Shown here one piece after another: positions 48,947 to 60,440 of a DNA stretch of 64,000 nt. Origin of the DNA: Geosiphon pyriformis (taxonomy: Eukaryota > Glomeromycota > Glomeromycetes > Archaeosporales > Geosiphonaceae); NCBI GenBank assembly GCA_016748015.1, contig JAAOMT010000617.1, positions 814,635 to 878,634 of the forward strand. Reading direction: 5' to 3'. The translations under genes were made by a program, and so were the position numbers. The notes beneath the pieces are model-generated. The model did not search any database. It worked only from the letters and a program-made list of their open reading frames with translations, and was not told where the DNA came from. Each line of letters begins with the position of its first letter. Position 1 is the stretch's first letter.

Positions 48947-49720
48947 AATATTGAGCTCTATCAAAATCTTTGTTTTGAATTAATTCTAATACTTTTTTTT
49001 CAAGTATTGTTTGTTTGACTCTGTTCTTCACATTTTTTACTTGTGTATTGTTCATTCTTCCCTATTGGTTAATGGTTATAATTTCCATGTCAGAGTGTAA
49101 CAGTATTTCTGGATAGTTCTGAAATATGTTGTGTAGTCAATAAATTGTTCTTACATATAGTGTTGAGTTTGTTTTTTTCCCAATAAATTCTTTAATTTGC
49201 TGTATTATATTTTGGTTAAATACTCTCTTAGATTTGTTGATATACAACTTCTGAATATTCAACTTTTGACCTAGCTGGTAGTAACAGTATGATATTAGAA
49301 GTTGTTCTGTCCATTGCTTTTAATTTTCTTTTGTAAGCTCTTCAGTTGGTACCATAGTAGGTATTTTTCCAAAAGTGTTCTTTACTTTTTCTACTACCTT
49401 ATCTGACCAGTTTTTATTGTTCTTTAGTGGTCGCTAATATGGTGTATTCTCTGTCTTTCTTCTGGTGTTTTGATAACAGATAGTTTGGTTATTAATAATA
49501 ATTTCCATATCTAACTGTTGTTGACTTAAGGCTTGAAACAATTGTTAAGCTATTGTGTGAATATGATCTGGTATTTCCATTTTTTTGTTGCTTTTGTTAC
49601 GTATATTGTGTCTTTATATATTCTTTTAATTGTTCAATTTATCATGTTTGGTGTAATTATTATGATTGGTTTCAGATCTTGTGGAATTTCATCTGGTTGG
49701 ACTATTATTTTCTGTACTCT
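48947..49720 (-). pseudogene. Element C coding-like tail after integrase
   Basis: Aligns with 1-620 of A and, at its distal end, 40217-40880 of B. Stops are frequent. Unrecognised polar sequence. Confidence 0.45.
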
Positions 49721-49723
49721 TAA

Positions 49724-50830
49724 TCATAGAATATTACTGGTAGATAGTGGTGTTATATTGTGGTATAGTTTTAGTTGATTTTCATGTGCTGCTTTGGTCA
49801 AAATTTTGTTGTTCAATCTTAATTTATAAGCTCTATTTCCTAGAATTTCTTCTATGTGAAATGGTCTGTCCCATTTGGAGTCAAATTTTCCACTCCATTG
49901 TTTTTCCACTTTGGTACAATATAGAAGTACTTTGTCTCCAATCTTGAATTCAACTGGTTTGTCTGATAGTTGACTATCATGTCTTTTTTTCTGTTTCTCT
50001 TGTGACTTTTGAATGTTATCAGCTGCTCTTCTTTGTTTGTTTTCCAGTGTTTCCATTAAGTTATATGTCTTTTTCAACAGTGTTTCCTGAAAATTCTCTT
50101 TTGTTATTGGTTCAGTTGGATATGTGTTAACTTCTATCTCAACTGGTATTGTTGCTGTTCTACCATATACTAATTCAAATGGTGTTGCTTGTATAGTATC
50201 TTGCTTTATTGTCTAATATGCAAATAGTACTGATGGTATAAACAAATCCCATTCATTCTGGTTTTTTTAGCTGAGTTTGGCAATTGCTTTACACAATATT
50301 CTATTAAATCTTTCAACTAAACCATTTGTTTGTAGATGATATGGTGATGGGTCTTTTAATTTCGAATCTTTGGCTCAATTCTGCTAGTGTTCTGTTCACA
50401 AAGTGAGTTCCTTGGTCTGATAATAATTCTTTTGGACATCCATGTTGACAAATCAGATCTTGATAAATGAATTCGGCAACGGATTTTGCATCTACTCTTT
50501 GAATTGCTTTTGCTTCTGGCCATTTAGTAAGATAGTCCATGGCTACTGCAATATATCTATTTCCTCTGCTGGTAATTGTTAATGGTCCAATTAAGTCAAT
50601 TCCAATGTGATCAAATGGTTGTCCCACTTTGATTGGTTTCAGTGGTTTACTGGGTTTTGTTCCTTTTCTTCTTTAACAAGAATTACAATTTTGGACATAT
50701 TGAATAATGTCTGAATACATTGATGGCCAATAGTATCTTTTTCTGGTCTTTTCCATGGTTGCTTCTTTGTGGAAATGTTCTGCTGTTGGATCTGAGTGTA
50801 TGTTGAACAGTATTGTTTCTTTCTTTGGTT
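49724..50830 (-). pseudogene. Element C integrase (broken)
   Basis: HHCC remnant (50640-50810), then GQPFDHIGIDLIGPL with the first Asp, LLSDQGTHFVNRTL with the second, a frame break near 50340 between the second Asp and the Glu (VERFNR), and a clean C-terminus at 49724-50077 (VEFKIGDKVLLYCTKVEKQW, AHENQLKLYHN). No chromodomain after it. Confidence 0.85.
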
Positions 50831-51059
50831 CTGTAACTACTCTAATTGATTGATCTGAATTTTGTCTATTTTTCTAATAAAGTATGTTTTGGTAAGTGAT
50901 AAAGTATTTTGATTGTTGTTTGATACTATTTTGTTCTGATTGAGATAATTTCTCCTTGAACTGTTGAGTATCTATATAATGTTTGAGTTGTTAGTATTTT
51001 TGTGTGTTTATCTTTTGTTATATTTTCGTTGAATTTGGTTTGGTTTTGTTATATTTTTG

Positions 51060-52300
51060 GGTTGAAATGTTCTTAGATTTGTCTTATTTGTGATAAACCG
51101 TTTACATTTCCATTGTCTTTTCCCTTTTTATAATGTATGATATAAGTATATGGCGAGAATGCTTTTTTCCATCTGGATTGTTTGTCATCTCCAAATTCTT
51201 GTTTTTGGAGTGATGTCAGTTCTTTGTGATCTGTATACACCTCAAACTTCTGGTTTAAGTATTTTTTCCATTTCATAACTGCCCAATAAATTGCTAAATG
51301 TTCTAGTTCTGATGTTCCATAATTTCTTTCAGCTGGCATATGCAACTGGATGTTCTTTTCCATCTGGTTCTCTCTGTGATAGTACTGCTTTCAATGTTTG
51401 GCCTGATGCATCAGTGGTAATAATGAATAGTTTATTGTGATCTGAATAAATCAGTACTGGAGCTTGTATAAGCTTTCTTCTTAGAATATTAAAAGCTTTT
51501 TGTTGTGCTTCTGTCTATTTGTATTTCACATTTTTGGTTTGGAGATGATTGAGTGTTTGGGCTATCTTAGAAAAGTTTTTGATGAAGCATTAATAATAGC
51601 CTGCGAATCTCAAGAATGACTTTAATTCTGTTACATTGGTTGGTACTGGAAAGTTCTTAACTATCTCTATCTTTTCTGGATCCGTTTTGATGCTGTTTTT
51701 GCTTACTATGTGCCCTAAAAAGTTTAATTCTGTCTTGCCAAAGAAGCACTTATTGGCATTCAACTTTAGCTCTGCTCATTGTAGTCTTTCAAACATTTGT
51801 TGTAAATGATGCAAATGATCATCAAATGTTTTGGAGAACACATTGGTGTTATCTAAATAAACAACTACTAATTTCTACAATAAGCCAGTATATACTATTT
51901 CCATTAGCTGTTGAAATATGGCTGGAGTATTTATCAAGCCGAATGGCATGACTTCAAACTCAAAATTCTCTTTTTTCGTCGTAAAAGCTGTTTTTTCTTT
52001 GTCTGCTGGATCCATGACTACCTGCCAGCATTCACTGTTTAGATCCAGTATTAAAAACCATTTATTTCCTCTAAAAGCATCAAATAGTTCCTGGATTTGT
52101 GAAGTTGGATAGTTGTCTCCATGGGTGACTCCATTAAGTTTTCTGTAGTCCACACAAAATCTGATCTTTCTATTCTTCTTCTGGACAAGTACCACTGGTG
52201 ATGACTATAGGCTCATAGATGGCTGAATTAGCCTGTTGTCAAGCATTCAGTTAATTTCTTGATGGATAATCTCATGGCTGGCTGGTGGTACTCTGTATGC
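51060..52300 (-). pseudogene. Element C reverse transcriptase and RNase H (broken)
   Basis: RT N-terminal half 51875-52195 (KKNRKIRFCVDYRKLNGV, LDLNSECWQVVMDPADKEKT). The active site at 51848-51859 reads YLDN, the second Asp lost. The connection and RNase H follow (51073-51540), with EVYTDHKELTSLQ kept. Confidence 0.88.
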
Positions 52301-53530
52301 TTATTGTTTGATTGGCATAGCATCCCCAGTCTTGATCTGATGTTGGATGATGTCAGTTCTGCCAAATTTGTTTTCACTAGCAAAGATGTTATTGAAGTTG
52401 TTGAGTAACATCTTGAGTTGTATACATTGGAGCGAATTTAAATTTTCCATGTTCATTTGTTCCAATTGTTCTGGTTGGAGCAAATAACATTTATTTTGTC
52501 CATAGATTGTTTGTGATGTAATATTCATGTATTCGCATAATTGTGAAAAGTCTGGAATAATGCTTGGTGGTTGATTTTCTAATTCAGTGCTTATGTATCC
52601 AATGATAGTTCCCTCTGATATTGTAATAGCATCTCCTGTGATGTTGTAAATGGGAATTTTGATATAATTGTGGTTTTTGGCTGGTATGTAGAGATTGATG
52701 AGTCCAATCTCTTCTAATTTACAAAAGTTTGTTTCTGCTTCAAAAATCTGATCCTTATCTTTCATTTTTCTCTCTATAATTACCATGTACTGATTATATG
52801 GTGGAATGGAAATTACTTGACCAGTTGAGATAATTTCTCCTTGGTCAATCATTTTTTCTTCTGCCATATTGACTGGTACATCTATTTTATCTGTGGATCT
52901 AAATCCCTGTATTCCTCTAGCTGTTATCCCTAATTCTTCTCTTTTTCCCACTGATACTAACTGAGCTACTTTAACCAGAGGCAGGAATATTGTCTGTGCT
53001 ATTTTTTTATTAGGTTCTATGATATAGGTCTTTTCTGAGTCATTTTGTAGCATTGCCATGATATTTCTTATATATTTGGCATCAATTATTTCTCCTCTTA
53101 TAGTAATCCCTTTTTTTGCTAAACTACTTCTGAAAGCTAGTTGAACCATGGTTGTTGCTGGTATTTTCAATGCTATTTTCAGATCAATGCAAATGCATGA
53201 ATGTGGCTTTAATTTGATGACATCTTTCTCTAGATACCTCAGATTAAACCTAGCATTAATATTATGCACATGTTCTGGTATGATCTCTTCCTCATTATCA
53301 CTGAACCATTTCAAGGTCTGCTTCTTAGTGAGATCAAGGAGCATGATATATATTTCTGGGTTTGAATCAGAGTCCCAATTGCTGTTGTTTTTGTTGCCAT
53401 TTTGAACAGAGCTGGAACTGGTGTTTTTGTTGTCATCATTGTCAGAGTTTAAATTGGGATTGAATGGCAATTCTGATTCTGATGCACAGCTGCTGATTGG
53501 TTCTTCTTCTTCTGGAATTGTATAAATCAT
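52301..53530 (-). pseudogene. Element C pol segment with dUTPase domain
   Basis: 409 open residues. dUTPase at about residues 88-220: motif I ARFNLR (Gly and Asp both changed), motif II FRSSLA, motif III GEIIDAKYIRN (catalytic Asp and Tyr kept), motif IV NKKIAQ, motif V RGIQGFRSTDK. Upstream, beyond a stop near 53531-53590, lies the CDYC...FCDNC zinc-ribbon-like pair; downstream the frame runs into the RT N-terminus (CIQLKMLLNNFNNIF). The start listed is an internal Met. Confidence 0.85.
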
Positions 53531-53599
53531 GTGTGATGGTGGATTGTAAATGAGGTCACAATTATCACAGAATTGGAAGTCATATGAAATTAAACAGTA

Positions 53600-54280
53600 G
53601 TCACATAATTAAATATTGATTTTCTCCAAACGTTGATCTTGCTCTTCTCTCATAAGTGCCAAATTCTGATAGTATTTATGGAATTCTTCTGGGCTGTTTT
53701 TTAAGTCGAGAAAAGCATCCAGATTGAGAACCAAAACAATGTCTGTTGGTTTTGGAGGGTTGTTTTTAATCTCCAGAATTTCACTGGGCAAAGCACCTTC
53801 TACTTTGGCATTGGCCATTCACCAAATCTCGTCCTTGTCATGTAGATAATCTTCTAAGCAAGAGATTGCTCAGTGTTAGACTGCTGTGATGAGTGTTCCA
53901 TGACTCACCCAGTTACTGATGAGGATTGTGTACTGGCACAAAGCATCACACATTCTCTCTTGATTAGGAATGTCATTCAACATCCCTTTGTCGAGCAGTT
54001 GTTTTCCACAAGTGAGACATGGTTTATTGTCCCACTTGTCTTGTCTCTTGGGGTACCCATAGTGTTCGCAGTGGCATGGTTTGCAATAGTAATGGGTGCA
54101 CATCCAGTAGTCTTTATCTGATGCAACTCAAGCTCCCATTGAGAACAACTTCTTGTTGCAGTCTTTACACTTAAGAGGAATACACAATGGTTCTGGTCTG
54201 GTGTTGGTTGAGTAGGATTTTCTCTAGCCACTGGTGTTGGCTTTGGTGGTTTCATTGGTTTCAAGTCAGTTTTCTTCATT
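53600..54280 (-). pseudogene. Element C Cys-rich segment
   Basis: In one interrupted frame, CTHYYCKPCHCEHYGYPKRQ and PCLTCGKQLLDKGMLND are visible (53876-54103), giving CxxC pairs that match element B 45258-45440. Confidence 0.6.
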
Positions 54281-54599
54281 TCCTTTCTCTTTTTCTTGAT
54301 TGCTTTCCTCCCACTCTCAAATTAATAGGTCTTCTTGATTGTTGTTGACTTCCCAGGCTTGGTTAGTGTTCCAGGTAAGTTTTTTCTTTCCTTTTCCCTT
54401 TTCTTGGTATTGTTGTTCCAGGCAAGTATTGGCAGCAGTTTGTTGTGATCAACATTGGCCCACGACACTTGATATGCTTCTCAGGTGGGTTTTAGCTTCT
54501 CTTCTTCCAAGTCAATTAGTGGGGCTGGCATGTGACTGGGTTTGAAATGGTCACATGTTGCTGGTACTTGTGTGTGTCAGCTGTTTTGGCTAAGTTGCA

Positions 54600-55005
54600 A
54601 CTTCTGAGTGGTCCAATCAAGGATAGCATTTGTTTTGGTAAGCCAGTTATTACCAACTAGCACTTGGTACTAAGTGGCTTTCATAACTAATACTTTAATT
54701 GAGATAATTATGCCATTGACTTCTATAGGGAAGTTGTCAATTTTGCCAATAAGAGTTTTGGTTGCTTTATCAGCAGTAATAATTCTTGCACTGGCAGCTC
54801 AATCAACTCGGCAACCTAATTGATCCATGAGTTGTCTTGTAATGATACTGCCAGCTGATCTATTATCTAGGATCAATTTGATGAGGTGGCCATCAACTTT
54901 TGTATCAGTGTACATTGCCATGATGGGTTTTTCCTCTAAGGCGGCTCCACTGAATAGTGGTACTATTTTGGTTTCTTCAAGTTTAAAAGAAAATATGGTG
55001 GCCAA
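54600..55005 (-). pseudogene. Element C aspartic protease (broken)
   Basis: LILDNRSAGSIITRQLMDQLG corresponds to the active-site loop; both Ser and Gly of DSG are replaced (Asn, Arg). The second half with a NNWLTKTNAILDW-like block lies around 54600-54680. Confidence 0.8.
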
Positions 55006-55499
55006 TGTTTTGTCATTGGTGACAGTGGCTGAAGGTATGTTGCTAGTAAGTGCTGGTTGTTAATTGGATTCTGAATTGTGGAAGATGGTGTTTTTTAGAG
55101 TAACCAAGAGACTTAAATAGTGTTAGGAATTCAGATTTTGGGTGGAACTGGTATGTGAATTCTATTGACAAGAACCAGATTGTTGTGTTGATGAACTGGA
55201 AATCAGTTGGTGAATTATTATTGCCAATCTCCAGTTTTGTTGTGTTATTTTTAGCCTTTCGGTTCTGTTTTGAGATAAGTTTTGTGGTGGTGTTTGAATT
55301 TGGAGTGTTTGATAGGTTAACTAGGGCTGCGGCTGATAAATTATTGATGGCTGTAGTTGATAGATGGTCTGTGGTTGATATACTGGAGTTTAATATACCA
55401 GTGGTTGATAGATTGGCTGTTGTATTATGGGCTAATAAGTAGATTGATCTTAATTTTGATAGCTATTTGGAGTTTGGAACCAGTGATTGGAGTTTCAAT

Positions 55500-57312
55500 A
55501 TTGATTTCTTAATCATGAATTGCTATAAGTATGGCAATTGACTTAAATATGGCTTTGTTTACCACAGTTATGACAGACACGTGTCTCTTGCTGCCACAGC
55601 TGATTGGAGGACATTGGAAAATGCGACTGATTTTGGAAATGATTGACATTTCTTGGATTACTGTGTCGTTGTGAAGGTTGATAGATTAGGTGATTGTTAG
55701 CTAAGTATCCTTTTAATTTCTGATTAATTGAATCGCTGAATTGTTTCAATTTGGAATCCAGTTCAGATGATCCATTTATTACTAGGTTTACGGCTTGAAT
55801 ATGATTGGTCTCTAACTCTGCTGACTTGAAATCCTTGGCATGTGTAACTGTGTCTTAAAGAGTGTTGGGATGCAATATGCATACATGCTGCAAGATGCTA
55901 CTGCACAGGCCACAGATAAACTGGTTGAGAATTTGTGGTGCTGTAAAATAGTTAGCGTCAATTGCTTGAATTTATCGCAGATTTCTATGAAATCATCCCA
56001 GGTAAGTGGTGACTACTTCAGTTTTTCTTTGTTTAATAGTAGTAAAAGTGTTGGCCAAGTGATTAATACTATTATTATTACTGAAATATCTTAAAAACTC
56101 CAGTTTGAATTCTTGGAAGATTTGTGGTCTGGCTGCTAAACTTTGATACCAGGAATCAGCAGTATCCTGAAGAAAGTATGGAATTGCTTGAAGGGCTCTT
56201 TGGTCATCCCAATTATTCACCATGATTGCTTTGGTGACATTATTGATCCATGCCTGGACGTCATCCTCTTTACCAGTGAACTTTTCAAGTCTCGCGATTG
56301 GTGCAAACACCATGAATTGTTGTTGTTGCTGTAGAGATAGTACTGATAACTGTTGCATTGGCTGTTGTGAGTGTTAAATTGGTTGTTGAAATGGCTGTGG
56401 TTGAATCAGTTCAATTGGGGGCTGATTGATGATGATTTCTGGAGGTAAGTTTTGCTGATTGATTGTTTTGGAGTTTCGATTATCCTGAATTGGCGGTGTC
56501 TGAATATTCGGAGTTTTAATTTCTGGGTTTTCTGGATTTAGATTTTGCTGGGTTTGAGGATTTGGAGTTTCAAATTCCAGATTTTCAGTGATTGGGTTCT
56601 GATAAGTAAATTCTTGATCCTTGGATTCTTCTTCCTCTTCCTCTTCTTGTTTTCTTTCTGATTCAGTGATTTCCCACAGACTCGCTGTTCTGAAATCTGA
56701 TTGAAGTGGTGGGAATCGAAATCCTGATAGCATTGGCAATTTAGATTTAAATTCTTCAAAATATTTGCCATATGGTCCTAATAAATCCTCTTTCCTTTGT
56801 TTATTTTGAAATAAAAATTTTCCAAATGCTGATGTCGCAGTTGCTGTAAATGTGTCTGTTGATGTTATATTAATGGTGCTTCCAGGTGTATAATGGTATG
56901 ATGGGTTGGTTGGTGATTCAACTCTTGTTTTCTTTCAAGTAGGTGGTTGTATCCTTTGGGGTGTTACTGCTGGTGTTTGTAGTTTTTCTTTACCTTTACT
57001 TGCATAAGTAATTGGGTATTTTTGCTGTGTGTGATATTCGATTTCTTTGTTAATCTCAGTGATGATAGATGCGAAATTATGATTTGTTGGTAGGCTGGTA
57101 TTTTGAATTAATTTGTTGTAAAAAGTTTTTCTTGCTGATTCAATATTTATTGATGTACCCAACAAATATGCAATTCTCTTATTGACATAAAAATTGAAGA
57201 CTGATTCTGCTGATATGTAATTATAGTTCAATTCTAAGTATTAGCAATAATGTTGAAATAAAGATTTCATGAATCTTAGATGGTTTGTTTCTATACTTTC
57301 TGATTCTGCCAC
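55500..57312 (-). pseudogene. Element C gag (broken)
   Basis: N-terminus around 57312 (VAESESIETNHL; GTG rather than ATG), SVFNFYVNKRIAYLLGTSIN, a Gln/Pro/Asn-rich linker (56374-56739), capsid-like helices (55993-56358, FTGKEDDVQAWINNV, AIPYFLQDTADSWYQSLA) and the knuckle CHNCGKQSH followed by a stop (55543-55580). Confidence 0.85.
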
Positions 57313-57354
57313 TTTTGGATAAAGTTGTTGGTACTGGTTCTTTGTAGGATTATA

Positions 57355-57371
57355 CCTCACAGGAAGCACCA
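57355..57371 (-). other. Primer-binding site of element C
   Basis: The plus strand reads CCTCACAGGAAGCACCA, ending in CCA two bases from the LTR; the element strand is therefore complementary to a tRNA 3' end. The acceptor GGAAGCACCA and T-stem CCTCAC fit an elongator tRNA-Met best from memory. Confidence 0.85.
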
Positions 57372-57373
57372 AA

Positions 57374-58267
57374 TATTACAGGTGATTATTTGGAATCTCA
57401 AATCAAATAACAAACCCATAACCTAGTGCTCAAAGGGCTGTTCATGTTGAATAGTAATCTAAAGGTTTTGTAGTCTGAAGGTTTTGTTAGAGTTCTTTGT
57501 ATAATGGACAGAAATTCAATGATTGTTTTATCCATAGCTTCCCAGAATTGCAATTCAGTTAATTCTTCTCTTGGCGTGATGGCCGGCAATCCACTGGTAA
57601 GTATTCTGTATTTACCATACATGTCCTACCCACTCGCAGGAGTTTTTTACCAGACAATTTTTGATGTTAGTAATTCAGCATTTTTAATCTTTAATCAGTT
57701 AATGCACAACAACAAAATCAAAAGAAAAAATAAAGCAAAATAAGAACATAAAGAAAATATGAAAATAAAAAAATAAGCCAAGGTAATATGCAGATTAGTA
57801 TTCGTCAATAGCCATAATCAAGAGCTATTGTTCCAGTATGATTAAGTATTGATTACTATTAATATGGAGTGTTGATAGTAAAAAGTAGATTTGGATGGTA
57901 AATAATTTATTTATTCAATATTTTGTGAATAGGAGATTTTTAACTAAAGGATTCTGCTTTTTTCTACTTCTAATGCTACTGCTATATATACATAATTAAT
58001 GTTCTATGAGATCGCTTATATTTCCAAGCAATGTGCTATGATTTTTTGAGCAATGCTCACATTGCTGAGTGATGTGCTCTAATTTTCTAACATTGCTCCA
58101 TATTGCTAAGCAATGTGCTGTGTTTTCTGACATTGCTTCATATTGCTGAGCAATGTGTCATAATTTCTGACATTGCTCCACATTGTTGAGCAATGTGCTC
58201 ATGTGCTAAATACTATTCTTTTATTGGTCTGCTATTTTCCATATCTATTTTCTTTTTATGAGTAATA
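57374..58267 (-). repeat. 5' LTR of element C
   Basis: 894 bp, begins TATTACAG and ends GAGTAATA (both terminal dinucleotides changed by one transition). U3 repeats at 58012-58205; TATA at 57983-57990. Confidence 0.95.
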
Positions 58268-58271
58268 TTGC
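58268..58271. repeat. Target-site duplication TTGC of element C (right copy)
   Basis: Identical to 48036-48039; removing element C and one copy makes element B gag continuous. Confidence 0.9.
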
Positions 58272-58745
58272 ATTTGATGTGGACACATTTGGTGACATAA
58301 TATAAATGGCACTTCCCAGAGTATAATGATATAATGGATTTGTGGATGATTCAACTCTGTGTTTCTTCCAAGTGGGTAGTTGGATTCATTGAGGTGTTAC
58401 TGCTGGTTTTTGTAGTTTTCCTTTGCCTTTACTTGAGTAGGTGATTGGGTATCTTTGTTGTATATGATGTTCAATTTCTTTGTTAATCTCAGTAATAATG
58501 GATGCAAAATTATGATTTGTTGGTAAGCTGGTGTTTTGTATTAATTTATGGTAGAAAGTTTCTCTTACTGATTCAGTGTTTACTGGTGTCCCTAACAAAT
58601 AGGCAATTCTCTTGTTGATGTAGAAATTGAAGGCTGATTCCACTGATATATGATTGTGATTTAATTTTAAGTGTTGACAGTAGTGTTAAAATAAGGATTT
58701 CGCAAATCCTAAATGGTTTGCTCCTATACTTTCTAATTCTGCCAC
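58268..58745 (-). pseudogene. Element B gag, N-terminal part
   Basis: From about 58743 (AESE-like) the frame runs through SAFNFYINKRIAYLLGTPVN and NHNFASIITEINKEIEHHIQ to the element C boundary. Homologous to 56930-57312 of element C and 8733-8942 of A. Confidence 0.85.
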
Positions 58746-58785
58746 TGTTGATTAGTTGTTGGTGCTGGTTCTCTGTAGGATTATA

Positions 58786-58802
58786 CTTTACAGAAAGCAC
58801 CA
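58786..58802 (-). other. Primer-binding site of element B
   Basis: Two bases inside the 5' LTR. The plus strand reads CTTTACAGAAAGCACCA, two transitions away from the element C site, and ends in CCA as a tRNA 3' end would. Confidence 0.8.
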
Positions 58803-58804
58803 AA

Positions 58805-59662
58805 TATTACAGATGATTATTTGGGATCTCAAATCAAATAACAAATCCATAACTTGGTGCTCAATATCTTGACAAGGCTGATAACACTGGTATTTTGGTT
58901 GTATCTGAAGGTTTTAAAGTTGAGTCTTTTGTATAATGGACAGAGATTTAATTGATGGTTTTATTTGTAGCTTCCCAAAACTGCAGTTTCATCAAATTTC
59001 TTTCTCAGCGTAGTGGCCAGTAATTCTCCTGGTAAGCTATCCTCAAATCTATGAGTGTTCTATCCTTGTTTCACAGGTCTTTTACCAGTTCTTATGACGT
59101 CTGTATCTTAGTGCTTAATCCTTAATCAATTTTAGTAAAACCAAAGAAATAACAAAAAAAATAAAAGAAAATAAAAGAAAATAAAGAAAATAACAAAAGC
59201 AATTACAAGTTAGTATTCCATCAATAACCGTAATCAAGAGCTATTGTTTCAGTGTAGTTAAGTATCAATTACTATCAACATTTCATGTTGATAGTAAAGA
59301 GTGAATTGAGATAGTGAATGGTTATTTATTGATATTTTGTGAATTAAAAAGTTGCTTAGATAAAATCTAAACTGAGAAGTCTTCTAACTAAGAATTCTGC
59401 CTTTCCTACTTTTAACACTACTGCTATATATACATAATTGAGATTCCTCAATTCTTCAATTTTTTATTTCAGAAATCTTGCAATTCTTTTTGAGAGGAAT
59501 CTTGGAATTCTGGAATTCTGCAATTCTTCACATAGAAAATCCTGAAATTCCTGGAATTCTGCAATTTCTCTTGAGAGGAATTCTGGAATTCCACATTTAC
59601 TATGGCTACCTTTGATTGGTTATTTCATATGCTAATATATTTTTTATATTCTATGAGTAACA
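58805..59662 (-). repeat. 5' LTR of element B
   Basis: Same length and structure as the 3' LTR. It holds the promoter (TATA 59425-59432), the R/U5 hairpin (59271-59295) and U3 repeats (59450-59600). Confidence 0.93.
59425..59432 (-). promoter_or_regulatory. TATA box of element B
   Basis: TATATATA downstream (in element sense) of the U3 repeat block; the same box is kept at 57983-57990 and 48649-48656 (element C), 9628-9635 (A) and 3505-3512 (solo LTR). Confidence 0.65.
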
Positions 59663-59666
59663 TTGG
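59663..59666. repeat. Target-site duplication TTGG of element B (right copy)
   Basis: Identical to 39339-39342. Collapsing the two copies restores the LINE 2 ORF1 reading frame. Confidence 0.9.
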
Positions 59667-60440
59667 TGTTTACTAGGATTTTCACCTCTTCAGTCTTTTT
59701 GGAAGCCTGTGCCAAGCTTGATTCAGAAGTAAATGATGCTTTGATGATCCCAGCAAATTTTGAGAGAGTAGAGACCCCCCCAAAACCATTGATTTTTGAA
59801 AATAGCCTTTTGACCACTTGTAACTTTTCTTGAAAAAATTTCCCAACCACCTTGTCCAATCCAATATCCAAAGTGAAGAATTTGTGAACAGAAATGTTAA
59901 CCAGATTTTTGAAAGGTGGAGGGAGTTCCAATAGGGCATCTGAGAAAACATCATCATCAACATTACTAGATAAAAAGTTTATCTTACCCAATGGCTTGTC
60001 TAATGCTCTTTTGGTATTGACTTTTGAATTAGTAGGTGTTTGATTAGGATCTTCTTTAGCAAGAACACCATCTTCACCATAATCAAAACTGGTTTCTTTC
60101 ATCAGACATTCCTTCTTCATATCAATACTATCAGATTCAGTGGTGTCACCAGTCTCTAAACTCCACAAGTAGCTAATCTGAACCTTAAGACCAACACTTT
60201 TACCACCAGAACCATCTTCCAGAATACCATCTCTCCTCTTTTTCCTTAGAAAAACAGGCTTAAAGCCATTATCAAGACCAGAAACTTTAACAGCCTTCTT
60301 TATAACAACAATACTACAGCCAACAGTGACTTCGTAGTCAAGAATAAAAGGTTTAGATTTATTGTACTGAATTGTAAAAAAACTTCTTTCAAAAAACTTT
60401 GACTCTTTTTTTGGAAATTTGGAACATAGGAAAGAAAGAA
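59663..60440 (-). pseudogene. LINE 2 ORF1, N-terminal part
   Basis: The minus strand is open from about 60430 to the element B boundary, with Met codons inside (for instance 60168). It encodes an acidic, Ser/Thr-rich region (LETGDTTESDSIDMKKEC) and a segment PLGKINFLSSNVDDDVFSDA. Its last codons, ILVNTN, continue at 39342 once element B is removed. 5' of 60440 the DNA changes abruptly to AT desert. Confidence 0.85.

Larger units (their letters stand above)
48040..58267 (-). mobile_element. Ty3/gypsy LTR retrotransposon C, complete, nested in element B
   Basis: A 10.2-kb element with 3' LTR 48040-48932 and 5' LTR 57374-58267. TTGC flanks it on both sides (48036-48039 and 58268-58271). PPT and PBS are in place. 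In the first ~107 positions the LTRs differ 13 times, all transitions, so it is not recent, or has been mutated quickly. Coding order equals B. The frame is broken in every module. Confidence 0.95.
39343..59662 (-). mobile_element. Ty3/gypsy LTR retrotransposon B, complete but split by element C
   Basis: Both LTRs are 858 bp (39343-40200 and 58805-59662). The internal region is 40201-48039 plus 58268-58804, about 8.4 kb, interrupted in gag by element C. TTGG lies on both sides (39339-39342 and 59663-59666). The two LTRs differ at 12 of the first ~126 positions, 11 of them transitions. Of the three elements B is the best preserved: its dUTPase, RT YLDD and gag zinc knuckle are nearly intact. 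Stops elsewhere make it non-autonomous. Confidence 0.93.

Noticed and set aside
49724-50077. Chromodomain at the integrase C-terminus
   Set aside because: The sequence after the KIGDKV block is the ordinary gypsy integrase end; I see no aromatic cage pattern.
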